Assembly (NCBI GenBank): GCA_016788945.1 | Contig: JAEUSA010000081.1 | Span: forward strand, 1 to 13,914 | Source: Leptospiraceae bacterium | Lineage (GTDB): Bacteria > Spirochaetota > Leptospiria > Turneriellales > Turneriellaceae | Length of the DNA: 13,914 nt | Direction of reading: 5' to 3' | In this document: in pieces, positions 1 to 7,222 of the stretch | Layout: each line of letters begins with the position of its first letter | How positions within the stretch are numbered: the first letter of the stretch is position 1 | Notes under the pieces: model-generated | Told to the model about the DNA's origin: nothing | The model's database searches: none | Seen by the model: the letters and a program-made list of their open reading frames with translations, nothing else | Position numbers and translations under genes: made by a program

Positions 1-1
1 G

Positions 2-166
2 TTCATGTCGAAGAAGGTGCAGAGCCAGAACCTCGAAAGCCTGCTCGGCGCTGCCGAGCAAGACAGCGCGGCAATGAACGCGTTCGTCGATGTGCTCGAC
101 GGCCTGCGCGTAGCCGCAACCGATGTACACCAGATCAGCAAAACTATTTTGGAGAATCAGAACTAA
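2..166 (+). CDS. C-terminal tail of an unidentified helical protein (5'-partial)
   Basis: A reading frame enters from the left edge of the window and ends at TAA 164-166, giving about 54 residues. The visible tail is polar and rich in Ala, Asp, Gln and Leu, with hydrophobic residues spaced as in amphipathic or coiled-coil helices. It ends in the residues ISKTILENQN. There is an in-frame ATG at position 5, but nothing upstream is visible, so I treat this as the end of a longer gene. The next gene starts at 167, directly after this stop codon, which suggests one transcript and translational coupling. No family can be named from this fragment. Confidence 0.6.
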   Translation, partial: FMSKKVQSQNLESLLGAAEQDSAAMNAFVDVLDGLRVAATDVHQISKTILENQN

Positions 167-628
167 ATGGAACTACAGAAACTTCTCGGCACATTTGAAC
201 TTTTCAAAGACCTCAGCGAAGACCAGCTGAAACTCATAGGTTCAAAAGCGGTCAAAGCCGAATACGACGAAAATCAGGAAATATTCCACGAACAAAGCAC
301 CGAATCGGATATCTATATTCTTATGGAAGGCAGGGTACAGATTATCGGCGCCTTAGGAAAAACCGATTCGGCGACAATCCACACTATCTTGCCGGGCAAG
401 CTGTTCGGCGAATTTGCCTTTATCGATGGCGAGCCGCGCTCGGCAAGCGCGGTCGCGATTCAGAAAACCAGTGTCTTCAAAATACCGCGCGCAGAACTTT
501 ATACTCTGTTCGAGAGCGACAAGACAATGGGATACATTGTTATGCGCAATCTCGCACGCATTCTGGCGCGGCGCATCCGGCAGACTGCACACGAACTGCG
601 GTCAAGCCTGATGTGGGAGAGGCACTAA
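167..628 (+). CDS. Stand-alone cyclic nucleotide-binding domain protein (Crp/cNMP-binding family)
   Basis: The 153-residue protein is essentially one cNMP-binding beta-roll followed by a C-terminal helix. The phosphate-binding cassette is visible at residues 80-93: Phe-Gly-Glu-Phe-Ala (80-84), where Glu82 is at the position that contacts the ribose 2'-OH in CRP and PKA, then Pro90-Arg91-Ser92-Ala93, with Arg91 at the position that binds the cyclic phosphate. In CRP-type regulators a DNA-binding helix-turn-helix follows, but here the chain ends after an Arg-rich helix (about 125-145). It is therefore unlikely to bind DNA itself and more likely acts as a ligand-sensing module for a partner. It starts directly after the stop of the upstream partial gene, and its last 4 bases overlap the convergent acetyltransferase gene. 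The ligand (cAMP, cGMP or another) cannot be read from the sequence. Confidence 0.9.
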   Translation: MELQKLLGTFELFKDLSEDQLKLIGSKAVKAEYDENQEIFHEQSTESDIYILMEGRVQIIGALGKTDSATIHTILPGKLFGEFAFIDGEPRSASAVAIQKTSVFKIPRAELYTLFESDKTMGYIVMRNLARILARRIRQTAHELRSSLMWERH

Positions 629-1032
629 TTTACTGAACGGCGCAACAATTTCACGCCGGAGACATCGGCTGTGAAACCATGGCGCAGGTAGAACGGCTCC
701 ATTTCGGGTAGACAATAAAGTTCAAAATGCTTAACGCGGGCAAGCTTAGTATCGCCGATAATGTGTGAAAGAATCTGATCACCCAACCCCTGTCCGCGAA
801 AATCGGGCCGAACAATAACGTCAAATATCAGCGCCTTAAAAACATAATCGGTTAGCACGCGCGCAAACGCAATGAGTTGATTCTCTGAGCTGAGTATGGC
901 GTAGCAAGCCTGCGACCCCCGAACACCTTCACGCACTTCGTCGAGCGTACGCGTTTGTGTCCACCACTCATGCTGATAAAGCTGATGAAGCTCTGCTACT
1001 TGGGCTTCGTCAAGCTCGCGGATTAACCGCAC
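625..1032 (-). CDS. GNAT-family N-acetyltransferase
   Basis: A 135-residue protein with the GCN5-related acetyltransferase fold. Motif A, which binds the acetyl-CoA pyrophosphate, is clear: a beta strand (about 67-75, ALIFDVIV) leads into RPDFRGQGLGDQIL (75-88), containing the R/Q-x-x-G-x-G/A signature as Arg79-Gly80-Gln81-Gly82-Leu83-Gly84. Motif B appears near 114-120 as FYLRHGF, a typical GNAT C-terminal element. The N-terminal Trp-Trp-Thr segment (23-25) is also common in this group. The start is a GTG at 1032, three bases after the aldolase stop, so it is the last gene of the minus-strand cluster. Its TAG (625-627) overlaps the convergent cyclic-nucleotide gene. The acceptor substrate, whether small molecule or protein, is not predictable. 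Confidence 0.9.
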   Translation of the reverse strand: MRLIRELDEAQVAELHQLYQHEWWTQTRTLDEVREGVRGSQACYAILSSENQLIAFARVLTDYVFKALIFDVIVRPDFRGQGLGDQILSHIIGDTKLARVKHFELYCLPEMEPFYLRHGFTADVSGVKLLRRSVN

Positions 1033-1035
1033 TTT

Positions 1036-2097
1036 TCAGGCGATCGTAACTTCTTTACAGAGATAAACGTCCTGAATAGCATTCAGCAGAGCAATGCCGT
1101 CGGCCAGCGGCTTCTGGAATGCCTTGCGGCCTGAAATGAGCCCCATGCCACCCGCACGTTTATTGATGACGGCAGTAGTCACGGCTTCGGCCATATCGGT
1201 TGCGCCCTTTGACTCACCACCCGAGTTGATCAGCCCCATGCGGCCCATGTAGCAATTCGCAACCTGATAGCGCGTGAGATCAATGGGATTATCTGAGGTG
1301 AGGTCAGAATAGACCTTGGCATGTGTCTTGCCGAACTTCAGCGCGTTGTAACCGCCGTTGTTGGTCGGTAGTTTCTGCTTGATGATATCTGCCTGAATCG
1401 TCACACCGAGATGATTTGCCTGACTGGTAAGGTCAGCAGAAGTGTGATAATCCACACCATCTTTTTTGAATTCACTGTTTCTCAGATAGCACCAGAGAAT
1501 CGTTGCCAGACCAAGCTCATGAGCGCGCTCGAATGCCTGGGCGACTTCGACAATCTGACGCGCCGACTCGTCGCTGCCGAAATAGATCGTGGCACCGACG
1601 GCGACGGCACCCATCGCTGCAGCCTCTTCAACCGTACCGAACATAATCTGGTCGAATTTGTTGGGGTAAGACAAAAATTCGTTGTGGTTGATTTTCACAA
1701 TAAATGGAATTTTGTGCGCGTATTTTCGGGAGACCGCGGCGAGTACGCCGTACGTTGAGGCAACCGCATTACAGCCACCTTCAATCGCCAGTTTCACAAT
1801 GTTTTCTGGATCAAAATAGATCGGGTTGGGAGCAAATGAAGCCCCCGCAGAATGTTCGATACCCTGATCAACGGGGAGAATCGAAACATAACCGGTATTG
1901 GCAAGACGGCCATGACCGATAATCGACTGCAGTGAGCGCAGCACGTTGTTGTTGCGGTTTGATTGCGCGTATACTGCATCAACCACATTCGGCGAAGGCA
2001 GATGCAGCGCTTCTTTATGGATTGTTTCGCATTTATGTATCAGCAGGCCGGAATGCGTACCGAGGTGCTGTTCAATTTCGTTGGCTGAAAGTGGCAT
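1036..2097 (-). CDS. fbaB: Fructose-bisphosphate aldolase class I (FbaB/DhnA type)
   Basis: The enzyme cleaves fructose-1,6-bisphosphate to dihydroxyacetone phosphate and glyceraldehyde-3-phosphate, and runs in reverse in gluconeogenesis, through a lysine Schiff base in the cytosol. The protein closely resembles E. coli FbaB as I remember it: blocks such as [51 protein letters not shown] and [10 protein letters not shown] are shared. The expected Schiff-base lysine lies in ADIIKQK, Lys240 from this start. I chose ATG 2097 because it gives 353 residues, close to the roughly 350 of the family, and an N-terminus collinear with FbaB. An in-frame TTG at 2130 would add 11 mostly hydrophobic residues. 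That TTG has a better ribosome-binding site, so it remains possible. The gene is third of four in the minus-strand cluster, three bases before the acetyltransferase. Confidence 0.96.
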   Translation of the reverse strand: MPLSANEIEQHLGTHSGLLIHKCETIHKEALHLPSPNVVDAVYAQSNRNNNVLRSLQSIIGHGRLANTGYVSILPVDQGIEHSAGASFAPNPIYFDPENIVKLAIEGGCNAVASTYGVLAAVSRKYAHKIPFIVKINHNEFLSYPNKFDQIMFGTVEEAAAMGAVAVGATIYFGSDESARQIVEVAQAFERAHELGLATILWCYLRNSEFKKDGVDYHTSADLTSQANHLGVTIQADIIKQKLPTNNGGYNALKFGKTHAKVYSDLTSDNPIDLTRYQVANCYMGRMGLINSGGESKGATDMAEAVTTAVINKRAGGMGLISGRKAFQKPLADGIALLNAIQDVYLCKEVTIA

Positions 2098-2134
2098 GGG
2101 AAAAAGTAGCGCCGAGAGACATACCGTCAACGCT

Positions 2135-2140
2135 ATCCTA
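2135..2140 (-). promoter_or_regulatory. Candidate Shine-Dalgarno (TAGGAT) ahead of the aldolase, overlapping the DoxX-like stop
   Basis: On the minus strand this reads TAGGAT. It includes the TAG stop of the DoxX-like gene, and its AGGA core lies 5 bases before the in-frame TTG at 2130-2128. It has the geometry of a stop/start coupling site. It supports the longer TTG-initiated aldolase, or loading of ribosomes that then initiate at ATG 2097, which has no recognisable Shine-Dalgarno of its own. Confidence 0.4.
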
Positions 2141-2551
2141 GGCTTTCAAAAAGAACAATCCCGCGGCGACGATGAGTACATACATCGCAATCGTTGCAGC
2201 GCCAGCATACTCTTTAGCAATCCGCTGCCCCGTGAAAAGTTTCAGCAGCGTCAAAGCACTCAGCACAAGCCCCCAGAAAGCGAGATTCGTCGAAGAAAAA
2301 AACCAGATGCCCATCACACCCGCTGCGCACAACAATGCCGCAACAAGCTCCATGACGGTAATTGCGATCAGCGACGGCCTGACGACACTGCGCAAGAGAG
2401 TCTTACTGAAATGCCCCGTCATCCATTCGAGATTGCCGCGAAAGTCGAACACCTTATCGAGGCCCGACTGCGTAAACAGAACCACCATCAGCAGTGGTAT
2501 GATCGACTGCAAAATCTGCGTTTGCACGATGTGGTCATTCAGAAATTCCAT
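2138..2551 (-). CDS. DoxX-like family small integral membrane protein
   Basis: A 137-residue, four-helix inner-membrane protein. Hydrophobic segments lie at about 14-33, 59-83, 88-106 and 116-135. The feature that suggests DoxX/DoxD-like proteins is the first-helix exit Ser29-Gly30-Leu31-Asp32-Lys33-Val34, followed by an [12 protein letters not shown] stretch (37-48). This matches the family's usual SG-x-x-K-(15 or so residues)-F pattern, in which the conserved Lys ends helix 1. The second helix carries the customary Glu (Met67-Glu68-Leu69). DoxX-like proteins have varied or unknown roles, some linked to quinones or redox stress. It starts 21 bases after the hydrolase stop and ends just ahead of the aldolase, so co-transcription is likely. 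Confidence 0.8.
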   Translation of the reverse strand: MEFLNDHIVQTQILQSIIPLLMVVLFTQSGLDKVFDFRGNLEWMTGHFSKTLLRSVVRPSLIAITVMELVAALLCAAGVMGIWFFSSTNLAFWGLVLSALTLLKLFTGQRIAKEYAGAATIAMYVLIVAAGLFFLKA

Positions 2552-2572
2552 GAACCGCGATCTTCGCGATGC

Positions 2573-3400
2573 TCACAGCGACGACAAAATTACGTCGAGC
2601 GTCTTCGCATGATTCTCGAATGGCAGCAGGTGGCCGGTGCCGGGCAGACGTTGAATGGCGGATTTAGCATGGTTGCGCACAATTTTGGCCGCGACACGCG
2701 GGGGGCAGACATGCGAACGCGGCGGCAGTATAAGCCGTGTCTCGCAGGTGATTCTTTTCAAGCGGAACAGGTGAGCGTATTCCGTTTGGGAGAATATCTG
2801 CGCTTCGAGGGCGGGGTCGCAGCTCAGCCGGGCGCCGTCATTCGTCTCGCGCAGGCAATATTCGACATACGCTGCAATGCTTTCTTTTTGCCAACCGCGC
2901 TGCGCGGGGTGTCGCGAGAAAATCTTGAGCGCCTGCGCTTTGCCTGCAAAACTCGCCCGGCGTGTGCGGGCAACTTTCGCCATCGGGTTACCAAACAGCT
3001 TCACATAGGTAATCGACGCGAGATTCAGCATCACCGGGTCGAATGCAATGATCTTAACGAAGCGCCCGGCATTGACTTGGGCTGCTCTGAGCAAGCTCCC
3101 TCCGCCGAGCGAATGCCCGATTGCATGCGCATTACCCCAGCCTTTGTGATCCAGAAGCGCCAATAACTGATCACGGAAAAAATTCCAGGAAGAAAAATGC
3201 AGCGTACCTTCGGATTCGCCATGCCCGGCAAAGTCGAGCGCGCAGATGTGGAAGCGCCCGGCCAGCGCCTCGATGATATAAGCATACATGCCGGCGGCGT
3301 AACCGTTCGCATGCGCAATCACCAGCTTTTCGGCGTTCTGCTCGCCGGCTTCGAGGTACGAAAGCCGCAAACCCTGGAAATCAAAAGCCTGGCGCTGCAC
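2573..3400 (-). CDS. Alpha/beta-fold hydrolase
   Basis: A 275-residue single-domain alpha/beta hydrolase with no signal peptide. The oxyanion-hole strand is IAHANGY (28-34), followed by DFAGHGES (56-63). The nucleophile elbow is Gly95-His96-Ser97-Leu98-Gly99-Gly100, making Ser97 the nucleophile. The catalytic His is His257 in Gly-Thr-Gly-His. The usual acid position after strand beta7 (ILPPRSHVCPP, about 224-234) contains no Asp or Glu. Asp121, after beta6 in AFDPV, is the best alternative acid. A lid-like segment spans about 125-210. The substrate is not predictable; lipid or ester hydrolysis is plausible. The start is a GTG at 3400 with no clear Shine-Dalgarno. It is the first gene of the minus-strand cluster and is divergent from the membrane-protein gene at 3474. 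Confidence 0.9.
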   Translation of the reverse strand: MQRQAFDFQGLRLSYLEAGEQNAEKLVIAHANGYAAGMYAYIIEALAGRFHICALDFAGHGESEGTLHFSSWNFFRDQLLALLDHKGWGNAHAIGHSLGGGSLLRAAQVNAGRFVKIIAFDPVMLNLASITYVKLFGNPMAKVARTRRASFAGKAQALKIFSRHPAQRGWQKESIAAYVEYCLRETNDGARLSCDPALEAQIFSQTEYAHLFRLKRITCETRLILPPRSHVCPPRVAAKIVRNHAKSAIQRLPGTGHLLPFENHAKTLDVILSSL

Positions 3401-3473
3401 GGGGCGTATTGTAGCGGCGAGTCATCGCGGAAACCGCTTGAAGCCCCTGCGCGCTGTCATTCCATCGCCAGCT

Positions 3474-4565
3474 ATGGAATTCCATATCCGCAGCGAATCA
3501 CCAGAAGAGATTGTACTCGAAGCCAATGCAGCCTACCGGATCATCGGCATTATTTTTTCTGTGCTCGCCGTCATCGCGCTGCCCATCGGCATTCTCGCAA
3601 TCGTCGCTGCGCCACGCGACAGCATGGGCCATGCCATTACCGGTTTCGGCCTCTTCTTCTGGGGTGCGGCGCGCGCAGCTAAAAGGGCGCGCATTGTACA
3701 GCCGGCAGAACTTGTGTTCGACAATCGCGCGGGTGTGCTGAGCTTCAGGCAACGCGTCGGGAGAAAAATTCCAGAGCAGGCGAGAGTATCTTACAGCGAA
3801 ATCGCAGGGTTTATTACCGTACCGCGCCGCGATGACCGCATGATTCGTCACTGCACGGCGCTTGAGTGGCGCGACGGTTCGCTGCTGATTCTGCATTCAC
3901 ACGCGGCTGAAAAAAATGCCCGCGACGAGACGCTGAGACTGCAAACCGGCATACGCCTCGGCAAGGTAGCGGCGGCCAATGCATTAGAGTTGCCGGTCGC
4001 AGTACGCGAGCAATCCGCCGCAGGCGTCACCACCTTCACCTATCAATTCGGTTTTCTGAGCCGTCAGAATCTTACGGCACTGCTTGCTGTTGCCGGCTTC
4101 ATATACGCGATGCTCGCGATTGTGTGGGGTAGCGACGTCGTCGGCATGCTTGTGGTCACGATATTCGCGGCCGTGGTTGGCGGCATCGTCGGTTATTTTG
4201 TGCTGCGCTGGGTAGGTGCCGAGGGCAGCATCGAGATCGGCAACGATGAGATACGCTATTTTGAAAAACGCGGATTTCGTAAGCGGCAAAAACATTCGCT
4301 GCCATTGCGCGAGCTCGACAGAGTGGTGTGCACGGCAATCGGCCCCGGCGGGGATTCGGCGATCTACCTGCTCAGAAAAAATGAATATGCCGAACTGCGC
4401 AAGATCGATCTCGGAGAAATAGACCTCGGCAGTATCGCTACAGCGCTGAGTTTCATGTTGAAAGTATTCAAAGTTTATACTCCCACACTGAATTTTTCCG
4501 AGCGCTTGTGCCTCGCATGGTCGATTCGCCGGGCGATCACGGATAGGCAACCGGTCGCGTCGTAA
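3474..4565 (+). CDS. Unknown membrane protein with duplicated TM-hairpin plus soluble beta domain
   Basis: I do not recognise this 363-residue protein. It has two halves of similar plan. Each begins with a pair of membrane helices: about 22-46 and 52-68 in the first half, 197-217 and 221-245 in the second. Each pair is followed by a hydrophilic region of alternating strands. The first runs 77-190, with strands such as AELVFDN, GVLSFRQ and SLLILHSH. The second runs 251-363, with SIEIGNDEIRYFEKRG, SAIYLLRK and similar. This suggests a bacterial PH-like or YcxB-like membrane-plus-soluble unit duplicated in one chain, but that is inference from pattern only. ATG 3474 is preferred; an in-frame TTG at 3438 would add 12 residues, and neither has a strong Shine-Dalgarno. 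It is the first gene of the plus-strand run. Confidence 0.8.
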   Translation: MEFHIRSESPEEIVLEANAAYRIIGIIFSVLAVIALPIGILAIVAAPRDSMGHAITGFGLFFWGAARAAKRARIVQPAELVFDNRAGVLSFRQRVGRKIPEQARVSYSEIAGFITVPRRDDRMIRHCTALEWRDGSLLILHSHAAEKNARDETLRLQTGIRLGKVAAANALELPVAVREQSAAGVTTFTYQFGFLSRQNLTALLAVAGFIYAMLAIVWGSDVVGMLVVTIFAAVVGGIVGYFVLRWVGAEGSIEIGNDEIRYFEKRGFRKRQKHSLPLRELDRVVCTAIGPGGDSAIYLLRKNEYAELRKIDLGEIDLGSIATALSFMLKVFKVYTPTLNFSERLCLAWSIRRAITDRQPVAS

Positions 4566-4603
4566 GCACTTTACCGCGTGTGCAAAATTCCCATCGCGCA
4601 ACT

Positions 4604-5371
4604 ATGGATGTCAGTACCGCCGACTTTGAAGCGAAAGTAATACGTGAATCAGACAAACACCCGGTCGTCGTCGACTTCTGGGCGCCATGGTGCGGTCCCT
4701 GTCGCACACTCACCCCAGCCCTCGAAGCTCTCGAAAAAGAATATGCCGGCAAGTTTGTGCTCGCCAAAGTAAATACCGACGCCGAGCCACAACTCGGTCA
4801 GGCATTCCGCATCATGAGTATTCCCGATGTGAAAATTTTTCAAAACGGCAAAATTGTCGGTGGCTTCGTCGGCGCGCAAGGCCCCGAGCGTATCCGCGAA
4901 ATTCTCGACCAGTTTATTGTTTCAGAAGACTATCTGAAGATTATGAACCTCATACCAACTTCTCCCGGCGAAGCGCTAAAATTGCTCGCCGGTACTTCGC
5001 TCAACCAGAAACACAAAGAAGAAGCGGCATGGGCAATCACTAAGGCACTGCTCGCTCAGGCAGACCACCAACGCGACGATATGGAAACCGCACTCTCGAT
5101 CATACCCGAATTCGGCTCACCCTTTTCTGAACAAAAAGCGGCATTGGCACAATTCCGCGAAGCCGGTGTCGCGCCACAGACAATCCACGCGCTGTTGAGC
5201 GCAAACGAACCCGTCGCGAGCCAATACCTTAACCAATTGCTCGACGACATTGAAAACAACCGCAACAAAGCGCAGGCCAAAGAACTGATGATCGCGGCAT
5301 TTCATCTGATGGGCAATGACAACCCGCTCACGCTCGACTACCGGCGCAAGCTGTCGCGAGTGTTGTTTTAA
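4604..5371 (+). CDS. CnoX/YbbN-like thioredoxin with C-terminal helical (TPR-like) region
   Basis: The N-terminal part (about 1-105) is a thioredoxin domain with VVVDFWAPWCGPC containing redox cysteines Cys30 and Cys33, numbered from ATG 4604. The cis-proline is Pro74 in SIPDVKIF. The rest (about 110-255) is helical and resembles the TPR-like tail of CnoX/YbbN, a family of redox chaperones that hold unfolded proteins and hand them to GroEL or DnaK. At about 255 residues it is slightly shorter than E. coli YbbN. Unlike E. coli YbbN, which has SQHC, it keeps an intact CGPC pair and could be a true oxidoreductase as well as a holdase. A GTG at 4580 would add eight residues; the ATG is preferred because it gives a normal thioredoxin N-terminus. 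No signal peptide is seen, so a cytosolic location is expected. Confidence 0.9.
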   Translation: MDVSTADFEAKVIRESDKHPVVVDFWAPWCGPCRTLTPALEALEKEYAGKFVLAKVNTDAEPQLGQAFRIMSIPDVKIFQNGKIVGGFVGAQGPERIREILDQFIVSEDYLKIMNLIPTSPGEALKLLAGTSLNQKHKEEAAWAITKALLAQADHQRDDMETALSIIPEFGSPFSEQKAALAQFREAGVAPQTIHALLSANEPVASQYLNQLLDDIENNRNKAQAKELMIAAFHLMGNDNPLTLDYRRKLSRVLF

Positions 5372-5392
5372 CGGTACGTATCTGAGCGACAC

Positions 5393-6088
5393 ATGATGAA
5401 AAAGAAACTCAGCGAAAAAAAGCTACGCCGGCGGGCGCGCAACCACGTACTCATGCAGGGCAGCCCGCGCCTCTATATGTTTTGTGTCCTTGCCGTCACG
5501 CTACTCACGGCGTTTCTTGCATCGGCAATCTTACTCCATCTCGGCGTCACGCGCATGTGGATTCGTTATGGAGTCGCCGCGATTGTCGGTTATGCGGCTT
5601 TTTTCCTCTACTTGCATGTACTGCTATTCTATGTCTACAAAATTCAAGCCGACAAAGCACGCGTCGAAGCCGACGTCGAAGACGTAGTCGATCTCGCCGA
5701 AGGCGCAACCGACATCGCGTTGGGCGACGCCAGTGATAGCGGCGGCGGTTCGTCGTCTGGCGGTCTCGATAGCCTCGAGCTGTTCGGCGAAGGCGAAGCT
5801 GTGGCAGTGGTCATAGCCATCGGATTGATTCTTGGCGTCTTTATCGCGAGTTTCTATGTAATCTACATTGCACCGGAAATCCTTTTCGAAATCGCATTTG
5901 ATGCTCTCGTCGGCGTAGGCTATTTTCGTATCCTGAAATCTGGTCAGAATAAACACTGGAGCGAAAGCGCGATCAAAGCGACACTGATACCTTTTCTGAT
6001 CACCCTATTGCTATCAGTGGTGTGCGGGGCTTTGCTGCAAGCCATTGTGCCGGATGCCGTCAGATTCAAAGACATTTTTGTCAAATAG
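5393..6088 (+). CDS. Unknown integral membrane protein with a Gly/Ser-rich hinge
   Basis: A 231-residue protein of unrecognised family. It starts with a strongly basic N-terminus (about ten Lys/Arg in residues 3-16), then two membrane helices at about 27-50 and 57-82. A charged segment follows at 85-112, rich in Glu and Asp (VEADVEDVVDLAEG). A low-complexity Gly/Ser hinge at 111-124 (GDASDSGGGSSSGG) leads to further hydrophobic helices at about 135-160, 162-178 and 195-219. The positive-inside rule places the N-terminus in the cytoplasm. The hinge may be a flexible loop between two membrane bundles. Two ATGs overlap at the start (5393 and 5396) with no Shine-Dalgarno in front. The gene lies 21 bases after the thioredoxin and 53 bases before the M50 protease, so it is probably co-transcribed with both. 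Confidence 0.75.
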   Translation: MMKKKLSEKKLRRRARNHVLMQGSPRLYMFCVLAVTLLTAFLASAILLHLGVTRMWIRYGVAAIVGYAAFFLYLHVLLFYVYKIQADKARVEADVEDVVDLAEGATDIALGDASDSGGGSSSGGLDSLELFGEGEAVAVVIAIGLILGVFIASFYVIYIAPEILFEIAFDALVGVGYFRILKSGQNKHWSESAIKATLIPFLITLLLSVVCGALLQAIVPDAVRFKDIFVK

Positions 6089-6141
6089 ACAAATAGCTGA
6101 TATTTACATGACGCAGCGTAGAGCACAGCGATTGCGGCATC

Positions 6142-7221
6142 ATGAAGTGGTCGATACCTGTCGGTGAATTCCGCGGCATCAAAGTATACATCCACTGGAC
6201 GTTTCTGCTCCTTTTGACATGGATTGGCTTTAGCAGCTACCGCGTCGCCAAAAGCACCGAGCAGGTGTGGCTTTCGCTCGGCTATATCATTTCGCTCTTC
6301 GCCTGCGTCGTGCTGCACGAATTCGGCCACGCTCTCACCGCACGCCGCTACGGCATTAAGACCAAAGACATCACCTTGTTTCCGATGGGGGGCATGGCGC
6401 GAATGGAAAAAATGCCCGAATCGCCGGGCGCAGAATTTGTCGTGGCAATCGCCGGACCGCTCGTCAACGTTGTCATTGCCGGTTTATTGTTTCTGTATAT
6501 GTACTTCTCGCCGACGCTTTACAGGCTCGGTTTTCCCACCGGCGCAATGACTGCCGAGCAATTTCTGCCCTCTCTTTTTCTCGTCAACGTGATCATGGCC
6601 GTTTTTAATCTGATACCCGCATTTCCAATGGATGGCGGCCGTATTCTGCGCGCCCTACTCTCACTCAAATTCGAGCGCGCGAAGGCTACTGCAATCGCGG
6701 CGAATCTCGGTCAATTCATTGCAATCGGCTTTATCTTATTAGGTTTGTTCTACAATATTTGGCTGGTGTTCATTGGCATATTTATTTATCTCGGTGCAGG
6801 CGCCGAGGCAAGTCAGGAGTATGTGCAGCGCGATCTGTCGGCGCACACGGTGGCGCATCTGCTGATGACAAAATTCACTGTGTTGAAATCAAACGACGCT
6901 CTCGGTGCGGCGCTCAGGGCGTTACTCGACAGTCAGGAGCGCGAGTTTTTAGTCGCTGAAAATGAACAGATTACGGGTGTTCTTACCCGAGACGAGATGC
7001 TCGCGGGGTTATCGCAGTTCGGTCAAAATGTCCAGATAGGCAAAATCATGCGCCGCGACATTCGTTTTTTGCCACCGCAGATGCCGGTAACCGAAGCTCT
7101 GCAGATTATGACTGCTCTTAACATTCCGATGTTGCCCGTGGGTTATCCGGGTCAGTTGCTCGGCGTCATTGATATCGAAAACATCAGCGAATACTTGCTG
7201 ATACAGAAGGCGATGCGCTGA
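6142..7221 (+). CDS. Site-2-type (M50) intramembrane metalloprotease with C-terminal CBS domains
   Basis: A 359-residue polytopic protease of the SpoIVFB-like branch of M50, which cleaves transmembrane substrates inside the membrane using zinc. The zinc motif His59-Glu60-Phe61-Gly62-His63 sits in a hydrophobic helix (about 47-66). The third ligand is Asp164 in NLIPAFPMDGGRIL (156-169), the equivalent of the family's NPDG/LDG motif. The segment GGMARMEKMPESPGAEF followed by AIAGPLVN (102-109) is also characteristic. Membrane helices occur at about 18-32, 47-66, 100-122, 141-160 and 187-217. The C-terminal part (about 235-352) reads as a CBS-domain pair, a module that often binds adenosine nucleotides in this family. 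The substrate is unknown and no anti-sigma factor gene is adjacent. Der starts one base after its stop, indicating co-transcription. Confidence 0.93.
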   Translation: MKWSIPVGEFRGIKVYIHWTFLLLLTWIGFSSYRVAKSTEQVWLSLGYIISLFACVVLHEFGHALTARRYGIKTKDITLFPMGGMARMEKMPESPGAEFVVAIAGPLVNVVIAGLLFLYMYFSPTLYRLGFPTGAMTAEQFLPSLFLVNVIMAVFNLIPAFPMDGGRILRALLSLKFERAKATAIAANLGQFIAIGFILLGLFYNIWLVFIGIFIYLGAGAEASQEYVQRDLSAHTVAHLLMTKFTVLKSNDALGAALRALLDSQEREFLVAENEQITGVLTRDEMLAGLSQFGQNVQIGKIMRRDIRFLPPQMPVTEALQIMTALNIPMLPVGYPGQLLGVIDIENISEYLLIQKAMR

Positions 7222-7222
7222 G

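Noticed and set aside
1946..3166. A 406-codon open frame on the plus strand across the aldolase, DoxX-like and hydrolase genes
   Set aside because: It is antisense to three genes with clear family motifs. Its own translation is rich in Arg, Gln, His and Cys with no domain, as expected for the shadow frame of GC-rich coding DNA.
3984..4601. A 205-codon minus-strand frame opposite the duplicated membrane protein
   Set aside because: No recognisable motif, and antisense to a coherent membrane protein in a co-directional run; treated as a shadow.
6077..6093. Small inverted repeat TTTGTC-AAATA-GACAAA around the stop of the second unknown membrane protein
   Set aside because: Six AT-rich pairs without a T-tract are too weak for a terminator, and the spacing does not match the TTTG-N5-CAAA LexA box reported for Leptospira.
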